Below are positions 48,111 through 58,028 of a DNA stretch of 64,000 bases, in pieces; position 1 is the first letter of the stretch; every line of letters starts with the position of its first letter. The stretch spans positions 13,587,567 to 13,651,566 of the forward strand of contig NC_049997.1 of assembly GCF_000003815.2 (NCBI RefSeq), in the 5' to 3' direction. The position numbers and the translations under genes are program-made. The stretch comes from Branchiostoma floridae (taxonomy: Eukaryota > Chordata > Leptocardii > Amphioxiformes > Branchiostomatidae). The notes under the pieces are model-generated. The model was not told where the DNA came from. It did not search any database and was given only the letters and a program-made list of their open reading frames with translations.

Positions 48111-48278
48111 TAGCCTGGGTACCATCGACGGATAGTAGTTCACTCCGACGTTTATTATACACTATAAACAGTCGCTTGTAGCTCCGCCTTTTCTTATAAA
48201 CTATATACAGTCACTTCTCTGCTGTTCTAGCAGAAGCGAACATAGGAGCGCACTTCTACCCAGATGGTACCCAGGCAA
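48111..48278. mobile_element. MULE-like MITE with 9-bp target duplication
   Basis: The left end TAGCCTGGGTACCATC and right end GATGGTACCCAGGCAA are inverted repeats. GCAAATGAG is duplicated exactly at 48102-48110 and 48279-48287. The terminal TAGCCTGG and the 9-bp duplication match the element at 9960-10395, so both probably use the same transposase. Its length is 168 bp. Confidence 0.8.
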
Positions 48279-48330
48279 GCAAATGAGGTAAATCAAAGCA
48301 AAATGGGGCAATACCATGAATGGTTTGAAA

Positions 48331-48505
48331 CTGAGTGAGTGAGTGAGTGAGTGAGTGAGTGAGTGAGTGAGTGAGTGAGTGAGTGAGTGAGTGAGTGAGT
48401 GAGTGAGTGAGTGAGTGAGTGAGTGAGTGAGTGAGTGAGTGAGTGAGTGAGTGTGAGTGAGTGAGTGAGTGAGTGAGTGAGTGAGTGTGAGTGAGTGAGT
48501 GAGTA
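48331..48505. repeat. GAGT microsatellite
   Basis: About 42 copies of the tetranucleotide GAGT occur, with two GTGTGA interruptions near 48450 and 48485. The antisense Leu-Thr-His-Ser frame it creates is not a gene. Confidence 0.95.
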
Positions 48506-48509
48506 CTGG

Positions 48510-49225
48510 ATAAGAACAGTGCCTGTTTTGATAAATGATTTCTGGCATTAAGGCAAACAATCGAGAATTTGATGGTGTTGAATCAAATCTCTGTTACTAA
48601 ATCCATTTTGCGAAGTTTATCCTTTACTGTACTGAAGCGACCCTGTGTGGTTGTAATGATCATTGCAGCACCTCTTTTGCGTCAGTGACCGTGAAAACGT
48701 CTATTTATTCTGGTTTAAGAAAAGCCGAAACACAAATACAAGTATCAGCACGTCATAGGCACCGCTCCTTTTCAAATTTGTAAATAAAATGGAAAATAGC
48801 ACACAAACCCATTGTTGCCGTGCACTATAAGTCTGTGACACGCATCATGGTGACTATCATACTTCGCGCACGTGATTTTGATACAGTTGCGTTAGCTTCT
48901 CACTGACGTATACTATACCTGTACCTTAGTATGTGTTATAAATAGAGACCATAGAACGGTGAAACCCAAGCGGAGCAACTCAACACTAGAAACAGTAGCC
49001 ATGTGACGTCAGGTGTATTTTGGCGCGGAGTGGTTCAAGTAAACAAAGGGAGGGGTGGTAAGGGTGGGTGGATACCAAATCTCCCAAGAAAGATAATTGA
49101 GAGGGAAGGTCGCACAATGTATATCGCGTAAGTTTTCCATCTGTCCCGTGCAAAGCAGTAACGCTAAGTATCCTATGGTGTTGCGAAAGATTAAGACAAT
49201 GCTAGGCTCTGCCTATAGCCCCTTG
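48510..49225. other. Non-coding stretch
   Basis: No gene or recognisable repeat is seen. Confidence 0.4.
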
Positions 49226-49229
49226 TCAT

Positions 49230-50655
49230 CGTATCCTATTTGATTTACGAGGCCCCTCAAAAATATTTGAGGGTCTGCATGGGGGGGTCTTGGTAACGCT
49301 TAACGGTGAATTCAGGAGGTCCGGTAACGCTTAACGATAAATTCAGGAGGCCCGGTAACGCTTAACGGTAAATTCAGAATGAGTTACAAAGCATAACATT
49401 AACATTGACGTGCATTCCTATTCATACAACGCTAGAGTAGTTATATCAATGGGTGAAAATATCCGACTAATGACATTGTGAGAAGCAAAAGGTGCCCAGA
49501 ACCCGGAGGAATGGGGATGATTGAACCCTGGGCTATGCGTCGTAGTATTGGGGNNNNNNNNNNNNNNNNNNNNNNNNNNNNNNNNNNNNNNNNNNNNNNN
49601 NNNNNNNNNNNNNNNNNNNNNNNNNNNNNNNNNNNNNNNNNNNNNNNNNNNNNCCGCCACAGAGACGGCAGCAGCAAAGTTCTTATGGCGGGAGGTGGAT
49701 TGAACTATTGTTTCAGCACATGGAGCGCCGGAGGCGCGACGCATTCCAGGGGGGTCCGGGGGGATTTTCCCCCGGAAAAAAATTAAAATCAAGACCCTCT
49801 TAAATGCTATTTCCTGCATTTTCGGCACATTTTGCCGACCGACTAAGCTAGGTTGATTTTGACATTTTCATCAAATTACACATGATTATACTCGTAGCTT
49901 TGGCCTCCACCCCCAGAGCCCCGACATATTTTTACCAATTCGAGCTCGGAAGGCACGAGGCGTTGCAATATAGTTCCGGGAAAATTCTAAAATCTGGACC
50001 GTCTGAAACGCCATTTACTGCATTTTGAAGGACAGATTTTGCCGTAAGACGAAGCTAAATTAAATGACATTTTATTAGAGAGAAAGGTTGATTTTGTGCG
50101 AAAACCCACGCCCCTAACATATTTTCGCCATGTCGTCATGAGCGCCAAAGGCGCAAGCCGTTTCAATGGAGGTCCGGAGAAACCTTATTTTCTGCATTCT
50201 AGGAGAACTTTTTGCCCGAAACGTAGCTATGTTTGACACTGAAATCTGTATGACTTTTTATTGAGTGATAAAGTTTTGAGGGCGAAGCTTCCGCAACATA
50301 TTTTACCATGTTTAGTGCCGAAGGCCGGGATGCTTGGAGAAATTTTGAAATCTGGTCCCTTTGAAACGCCATTTCCTGCATTTTCAGGGGTTCTATCTGG
50401 CATTTGACTTCCTTTGTATAGTATAACGGGTTACGAAGAATTTCTTGGTAACGGTTAACGGTGAATTCGGGATGACAAATAACGATTAACGTTGAATTAA
50501 AACGACCAATAACGCTTCACGAAGAATATACCGATAACGATTAACGTTGAATTAGAGTGGGTCGGTAACGATTAACGGTGAATTAAAATGGCTCGTAACG
50601 CTTAACGGAAAAAGGCATGCAGACCCTCATATTTTGAAGGGGGTTCCAGAGCTAA
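49230..50655. mobile_element. DNA transposon with subterminal TTAACG repeats
   Basis: The left end (ATCCTATTTGATTTACGAGG, then GAGGGTCTGCATG) is matched inverted by the right end (CATGCAGACCCTCATATTTT, then CTAAATAGGAT). Just inside are tandem units of about 28 bp carrying GGTAACGCTTAACGGTGAAT: three on the left (49291-49375) and about six on the right (50447-50610). The interior has GC-rich blocks with GGGGTCCGGGGGGATTTTCC and no transposase frame, but a gap lies within it. An AT dinucleotide at both ends would suit an ISL2EU-type 2-bp duplication; this is tentative. Confidence 0.65.
49554..49653. other. Assembly gap (100 N)
   Basis: Exactly 100 N suggests a gap of unknown size, placed inside a transposon. 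Confidence 1.
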
Positions 50656-51354
50656 ATAGGATGGCAGTCATGGCACCTAGGCTACTCTGTCCGTGAACTG
50701 CGTTTGGAGTGAATCTAATGGTGAATTGATTCAAACATGACAACCCCAGCCATAGATGTGCACAGATGGGTTCGTTGAGTGAGCAAAAATAGAACAGTCG
50801 GAAGCAGTTGCGATTTTCTCCAAATATCTGCTTAGAGGGGGGTACAGGAGGGTAAATGTTATATGTAGGACTGCTTTATAAGAAACGAATCCAAAGTTTG
50901 CAGGGAGTAATTTTGAAGCGCTTTGACGGATAAACCTTCATGAATTCTTAACGCTAATGAAACTAAAACTACGAGAAAGCTTTTATGGGTGTTTCCAATT
51001 TTCGGTCTATAAATTGTAGTGCCTCACCATACACGCACGCCTTAACATATCTATCGGCCTAGGCAACATCCATCCAAACGTGGAATTTAGGCCGTATGGC
51101 TTTGTAATAACATTGCCGGGGCTGTCTAGCCTGGTATCCATAATGTCTTTCTTGCTCTAGTTCGCTCCTCTGGTCGACTTTTCTGAAGAATTTGAAATAC
51201 AAGCAAAACAACTGGTCTTGTTTTTGATATTACCATACATGAATGTCTGTTTTTACTTTAATCTCAAAAGTCTAAATCGTAACAAACTATGGGAACAAAC
51301 ATGAAGTTAGATGACCAACCAGAATGGTTGAAACAACGTTACGCTAGGGGCTTA

Positions 51355-51731
51355 AATGTTCAATGTTCAATGTTTTATTTATTAAGGTTCTCGCGGGCAA
51401 ACACACATTTACCCGAATTTTGACCTTATTACACACAATAACAATAGCTGCATACAAACAACGACTTGTAGATTCCAGTTAACATGTGCATAACATACAT
51501 AATAGATTAAAATCAACGTACTGGAAAACGGTACCGAGTTAGAAGCAGTACAGATAATAGCTAACAACAAGTGTTGATGGCACTACTGTGTAACCTTCTT
51601 GTTGTATAGACGGATGGCGCTATGGAGGAAGGACTTGCTGAGTCTCTTAGTACGGGCTTTTGGTAAACCGATTGTCCTAGAGTTTCTAAGTGTGAGTTCC
51701 GTGGCCCCTGTTCTTGTGGGTGAAACCATGT
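51355..51731 (-). pseudogene. LINE 3' fragment with ORF2 tail
   Basis: A minus-strand frame reads ELTLRNSRTIGLPKARTKRL, then SKSFLHSAIRLYNKK, and stops at about 51590. The R-T-x-x-x-x-x-S-F-x-x-x-A-I-R-L-x-N pattern is the usual C-terminal end of a non-LTR retrotransposon ORF2. About 230 bp of 3' UTR follow, ending in a tandem ATTGAACA tail at 51358-51374, as in LINEs with short tandem 3' ends. The 5' part is missing. Confidence 0.65.
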
Positions 51732-52439
51732 CATGACCAATCAGCACATGTTACATATCTTCACTGATACCAACACGGACATGTTAGGTACACAGGGGTT
51801 TCAAAAGTTATCCCTGCCAAATGTAGATGGCTTATCACAAACAAAACGGTTTTCTGGTGTTGTGTCGTGCTCCCATGGCAATCCTTTGTGAAAAAGTCGT
51901 TTTGATTTCGTTTGATTTCGTTTTGAATTAATTAGGTAGTTTCCATACCATACGTATTTTTTTTACAAAGGATAAGAAAAAAAGTCACTGATTCAAAAGT
52001 TTTATCACAGACTTCTTCAACAAGTTGTCAAGATACGTACATTTAAACACATCTAAACGTATCTTAAACTTCTATTCACTACTGCTTATACAGCTGCAGT
52101 ATGCTAGATAGTAAATGCGGAACACACTTTTCTAATATTAGCTAAAGACGCATTCCCTACTGTAACAGTCCAAAATGCAACTGTATTTTTTAATGCGTAT
52201 ACTTTTCTGTTTTGGCCAGACATAAAAAGCACACATTGATCTCATTGTGGAAGACTTTTGTAGGATACCAGAAAATGTCATTTCTTGACGTACCTAATCT
52301 CTTTGCTGTTACAAAGCATATCCTATTATCGGAGCAGTAAAATTTACATGGGATTTACAGTAATGCTACAAATGCACCAAACACCCCTATTATGAAAAGT
52401 GAACTAGTCCGTAAACATTCCGCCAATCAGCGAGCCGCG

Positions 52440-52663
52440 TTTCACAAAAGGAGCCAGGTGCGCAGAAGACCTGCGCAGACGGCGGTTTCCCGATGGCGAC
52501 CCAAATCGGAGAAGTCTTAGCACAAACCACAACTTTTAGCAGCTCTCCTTCAAGAAACATGCCCAGAAACGACGATCTGACACACCTCAGCGAGTTATGA
52601 GTTTTCTAGAAGACTTGGGACGGACGCTGGTAGCCGGAATCCGACTGTAACACGACTTAGAAG
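52440..52663 (+). promoter_or_regulatory. GC-rich block, possible promoter and first exon
   Basis: About 52430-52860 is richer in G, C and CpG than the surrounding AT-rich DNA. A possible first exon would end at TTAGAAG|GTGGGT (52663). It contains a short frame at 52493-52600 in good start context (CCCGATGGCG) encoding 35 residues from MATQIGEVLAQT to a TGA stop. That could be an upstream ORF or a short peptide. No TATA box is evident, and no downstream exon with a matching phase is proven. Confidence 0.35.
52493..52600 (+). CDS. Candidate 35-residue small ORF
   Basis: The ORF starts ATG in favourable context and reads MATQIGEVLAQTTTFSSSPS, then RNMPRNDDLTHLSEL, then TGA. Ser/Thr-rich with no domain recognised. 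It sits in the GC-rich block, so a uORF of a longer transcript is as likely as an independent peptide. Confidence 0.25.
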   Translation: MATQIGEVLAQTTTFSSSPSRNMPRNDDLTHLSEL

Positions 52664-52847
52664 GTGGGTGACGCCATACGGTTGCTCCTAGAAACGTGCA
52701 GATCGTCTTGCACTATCCCAGTTTGACAGTCTTGTAGCAAGACTCCTTGCCCTCGCGATCTTGAGAAATACCAGCCACTTAGGAGACTCTCCTTTAGTCT
52801 AACGCTTCGAGAACCCTCCTCACACGTGTAGGGGGTGTTTGGGAAAC

Positions 52848-53117
52848 CTATGGCTTCCCCGAACGCTTGTTAGTTGCCATGGCGACTGGTTGTTGGTGAA
52901 ATTTACATGATTCTTTGCTACAGGTGGTCCGGTAAGGTTTGTATTCTACCTTTAGTCTTTCGGCAGGTGTTTCAGATGCAACGTACAGTTTCACGGCTTT
53001 TGATTTATCATTCTTCACTCCTGAAGAGATATTTGTGGATTTGGACGTGTTTTGGTTCAAATGTGAGGTTCTAGAATGTGGTTGACCAAGCTCCTTGGGT
53101 TGACAAATTGTTGACAC
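52848..53117 (-). CDS. Unrecognised minus-strand open frame
   Basis: This frame of 89 codons (MSTICQPKELGQPHSRTSHL and on to NKRSGKP) overlaps the edge of the GC-rich block. Composition is polar and basic and no domain is recognised. It could be part of a divergent transcript or chance. Confidence 0.2.
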   Translation of the reverse strand: MSTICQPKELGQPHSRTSHLNQNTSKSTNISSGVKNDKSKAVKLYVASETPAERLKVEYKPYRTTCSKESCKFHQQPVAMATNKRSGKP

Positions 53118-53119
53118 AT

Positions 53120-56100
53120 TGTAACAGTTGCAAATGTGTCAATTCAGAGGAACTAGGCTGTGAAGATTAGGAAAACATTGCAGGGTCGTGATAAATAGCA
53201 TAGTCTACAGTAGGACAATCAGGGGAGATTTTATCATTATAATTAGTAGGTTTGGATAACGTAAATGAGTTGCCAGTGCCTTTCTAGAAATTCTAGTTGT
53301 ATTACACAAGAATGTAGTTTTACAACTGGATAGAATAACACTAGGTATTTGATATGACTTTTCTGAACTTCATTTTGGTAAGTGTCACATACTGTACATG
53401 TTGCAATATGCTAGGCAGTGAAGAGTTATTGAAAAAAAAAGAAGAATCTACTCTATTCTACTCTTTTCCTTTCTTTTTTCGTATGCAATTGTAATGTTTA
53501 TGGTTGATCTCAAATTTAGAATTACGTTGTATGTAATATAGGACAGCAAGGCACACGTAGAATGTTACATTTCACTTTTTTCATCTTAGCTTTTTTAACG
53601 TTTTTTAATGTCACAGATCTATCATTCGTAACAGTGTTTTCATAGTTGTCACACCCTACCAAATCACAATATTGATTATAGAATGCTTTTTTTCAATCAC
53701 ACTTGTATATCCAATATTGCAGTTTGTATTTTATAAAGATATGCATACTTGAAGTTTTTCTTCCCTCCCCACATAATGTAGAACACCGCAAAATTAGAAT
53801 GCTGCGAACTTACCAAATTTAGAGCACCCCAAAACCCCCTTAAAACCTCTGCAAAAAAAATACAGTTTACAGTACATTGATGCAGGTGACAGGTGTATTG
53901 TGTAAGAGTGTTTGAATTTGTGGGGAGGGGGGCAACAGGCTCTGTTGCGTGCATTTTTATTTTAAAAGTATTATTAATTGTATCCTTTGTTTCTCCTCAG
54001 ACCACCACTCGAGAGAAACCTTTTCTCTCTAAGCACAAAACAATTCACATTATATTGCCGAGAAAGTGCAAAGACACCTGTTCAAACTGTTCTTTTTTCC
54101 GTTGTTACAGTAACGGGTCTGTTTTCAATAACTCTCTCTCTTGCGGTACATAGATGAAGAATTGCATGCCCTTTTCCATGAGGTGTAGCAAGCTCACCAT
54201 TGACCATATAGCCAGTCCATTTTAATTCAACGTCAAATGTTGATGGTAAATTTGTTGTATAATATGCCACTTTAATACTATGTAGCAGAATTCAGTGTTA
54301 CGCATAATTGACAGATTTTTTTCATATCACGGTAGTGGAACGTCAGCTAGTTTTCTACAAAACAAGCCTTCAGGATAACTACTGTTAATTTTAAAATGTT
54401 TGTGGTGGTTTTATTGTTGTAATGACCTTCACATCATCAATTCATGACATTGTAAATCTGCTTTTTTCTGGCACTGCTACTATAAGTTACAGAATTGTTT
54501 CAATCGCATTTAAGAACACTGCAAAATCTAATTTTTCCTCCTACCGCAAAATATAACCACTGCAAAAGTGAACAGATTTATAGTATATGATGAAAATATG
54601 TGGTTGTCTACATACCAAACCTTCAGGATTGACTATTATGAATCAGTCTCTAGAGGAGTAAAACATTATAGGTCTTCAGTCACCTATAGATAATATAATC
54701 TGGCTCTATTGTGTGTAGTGAGCATGATGTATTCTCGTGTTCTGGTCCCTTATTAAAGTTTTATTGCGTTCGTGGGATGGATGAATGGAGACGGATGCAG
54801 TGCACGTGGTTAAGTCATTCCTTATGAGAGGCCAGAGCTCCAAATGTACCCACAGTTTCAAGCAGTTAGGATTTTATTATAGGGTCACCAAATTTCTTGG
54901 TGAGTCGCGGTAACGCCAGTAAGTGATATTGTAGGGGGGTCTGGGGCATCTACCTTCCATAGTGCAGAGTTTTCCGTAATTCTAAGTTGAAATGGTGCAT
55001 TCTTGGGTATCCTGAGGGGCAAAATTACTGTCAGAGAGGTCCCAGTACAAGACTGTGACCACAAATGACCTAGTGGCATCCCTGGACAATCAGAATTTCA
55101 TGCTTGTCAGAGGGTCTGCTCCTCAGTTTAAGGGTGTCTAGCGTGTCCAAATGACTCAAGCATATCTTTCTTTCTTTCGTATTCCCAGTAAAATGCACAC
55201 ACAGGTAAAATGCACACACACCGGACTGTAAGGCTAGGTCCACTCACGCCTTGATAGACCTCCTCCCTTTTTGATAAGTATGTTGGTTTCTGTAATGTGG
55301 TATGGGTCTCTGTAAGCACAAACACGGGACCTCCAGCATTGCCTCACTTTCAAGAGGATGTCCCAAACTGAATCTAGGTGCTCCTTTTCACTGAATATAG
55401 AATTTTTTTAGTCGCAAATTCAAAGCACTGCAGAAAGCTCCTTTTCCCCTCCCCCGCAAACTAAAACCAATGCAAAAGTAAGTGAATTTTACAATCATGT
55501 GACAATGATAACCTCCAGTTTTGTCTCTGACCACCCATGTGATGATAGCTCTTTTGCAAAGTGATTTTTCCATTACTTGAAATCCTACGGGAGTCATTCC
55601 CATTATTTAGTGTGTGGAAAACTCAATCAGTGCTCCTCTGTCAAGCTGTCTCACATAACCGGAGAGGCTACACCCAACCTTTTGTGCTGGAAAATTAAGT
55701 TGTTCACACAAATATGGGAAGGTGATTTTTTGAATGATTACATTTTGCAAGGTCACTCCAGATTGCATATTATGATTACAGCACATTGTACAGACAACAC
55801 TTAGGGTTATACCACTCACAACTTTGCAAAGGGGGTGTACATATTTTGACTATAATTTGACTCCCTCTTCTGTTTCCTATCAATAGTACATCTTTAAGTT
55901 TAGTATCAAAGTACAAAGCCATTTTTTCAAAATTCTTCATATTATGGTGATTATTAATGATTTAATATAATTAAATTTTGGTGCCCCCCCCTCAAATGGA
56001 CGAATGATATCACTCAGATACGTTTGTTCATTGTTGTAATTGAATTGTGAAGCACTTGAACAGTAATCCAAAATTAGACCCCCACCTGTGTATTATAACT

Positions 56101-58020
56101 GGATGAAAGGCTCGTGTTACATTCAAACTTCATAACACTCGCCAAACTGTTGGAATTACCAAATATCATATTGACAAGGTGAAAACATAGATTCAAGCAA
56201 TTATGTACAGTTATGATATTAGACAATCTATAGTTCGTTCATGTACATATCTTTTTTCCTTTTTCATGAGAGGTGAGGTGAGGTGAGTGATTCCATAGTT
56301 ACCTGTCCAAATATGATTTGTATGTTAGGGTGGGTAGGCACTGCAATATGGCAAAATCACCAATAACAGAGACTCTGATCGGAATCTGCAATATTATGTG
56401 CACTTCTAAACAAACACAGAACAAAAACAAAATAGCAATAAAAAAGAATTCCACAAAAGCGTGCCTTCAAGTTAGTGTTTGTGTTGTTTATCGGAAAATG
56501 TCACTTCTATTTAGGGAATGTCAGGCACGTTTGACCGTTGTTTACAAAACAGAAGCCTTTGCAGTTTGCATATACAATAAACAACTTTAGTCAACCTTGT
56601 CCTTGAACATTAAAGTTATTGACAGTTTTCCCATAATCCCCTCTGCTGTCAACATGACTGCGACCTTGACACTTATTTTATAACTTCAAATTCTTAATAT
56701 AATAGACTCAATAAATTCATCCCAATAGCACTTAAAGTTATACCATACCATTTCTATCAAGCTTTTGATGTAGACTCGTCACAACTTTAGACACAAATTA
56801 TTTTCAGACTCAGAGGATAGACAATTGTAAGCAGTGAAAGCACATAACATTCCGGAACATGAAAATTGGATATTATTTATAACATGTCAACCATTTGTTG
56901 CATAATGTTACAGATAACGTTTTTCTGTAGAATTTTAGAATGAATTTTAGTCTAGAAACTCACAAACTTAATTTATGGTTTTCGTTTGCGAATGGACAAG
57001 ACTGACTTGCTAGAACTTCTTCTGTGGTATATGTGATTTTTGATGGTAGTACACTTATTGTGATAAGTTATTGCAATATGGTCCATTCTTGGTGTTTTAT
57101 TGTGATCTGATTATATCAGGGGTTCTGATTCAAAATTATGAATTTCAGTGTGTGTATGAGTTTTCCAAATAAACTTTGTTGTAACAAGTATGGATTTAGA
57201 AGATTTGCATTGATAATGAAATCAATTAACTGTCCCACCTAAAGCCATTTACATAAACCTGTTGTACCAACACACGTTAATCCATTGTCGCTTAAAGAAA
57301 AACTTTCCAACTGTATTTTTCTTAACATATTCCTTCACAAAACCTAGCCTACTTCTGTTACAGACATTCCATAAACAATTTCGGTCGGATGGATTATGAA
57401 ATGGAATTTGACCGGTCAGGAGTTGGGATTTATTTGACTAAGGTTTATGGCTTGAGGTTTGTGAATAAGTGGCTGTAGTCTTAGTTTCCAGAAGTAAAAA
57501 GAAAGGGTGGACTCAGTCAATTGAATTCAATACTAAGGTTACAGTATCGTATGTCGGACGGTTTACAGATGTGATGTAGGTACGCGTTTTAGTCGTTATC
57601 AGCGTGTTAGCCAACGCAACGTTTGTACACATTTTAGATAACAGGGCTTAGCGTACGCAGTTTTAGCAATGTTTGAGGTTTTGACAGAGCGGAAAATTTG
57701 TGGGCATTACGCACGCTTGGTAAAGAGGCGGCCGTGAGGGTCGTGAATGCATCGCGTGTACCTTGGCACGGGAATAGAGCTCGGTAAACGATCCTGTGTA
57801 CGCTTTGTTTAATGGAAACATGGATACGCTGGTATCTGCCCCCCTCAAGCGGCGGTCGATCACACCACCGCCTATTGTCCGCTCCTTGGTTGGAAAGAGC
57901 TTTTCTGTCAATTTCAGCCCGTGCTCAGCGATCTTTGCTCCCCGTTTTTAAAAAAGCACGCACTTAAGGAGTCAAACAAAGCAATCAGAGGCCTGTTAAC
58001 TACCGTGCATTTCCAAATTG
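53120..58020. other. AT-rich non-coding stretch with decayed MITEs
   Basis: No reliable gene is seen. Fragments of the GTTCGCGG-type MITE family, with C-to-T decay, are seen at about 53775-53875 (CACCGCAAAATTAG and ACAGTTTACAGTA), 54380-54592 (GTTTGTGGTGGTTTTA and AACCACTGCAAAAGTG) and 55385-55500 (AGTCGCAAATTCAAAGCACT). A GC-richer patch at about 57660-57940 precedes the secreted-protein candidate and may be its promoter. Confidence 0.45.
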
Positions 58021-58028
58021 AAGTGAAG

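Noticed and set aside
48201-48560. Open frame of Leu-Thr-His-Ser repeats
   Set aside because: It is the antisense translation of a GAGT microsatellite.
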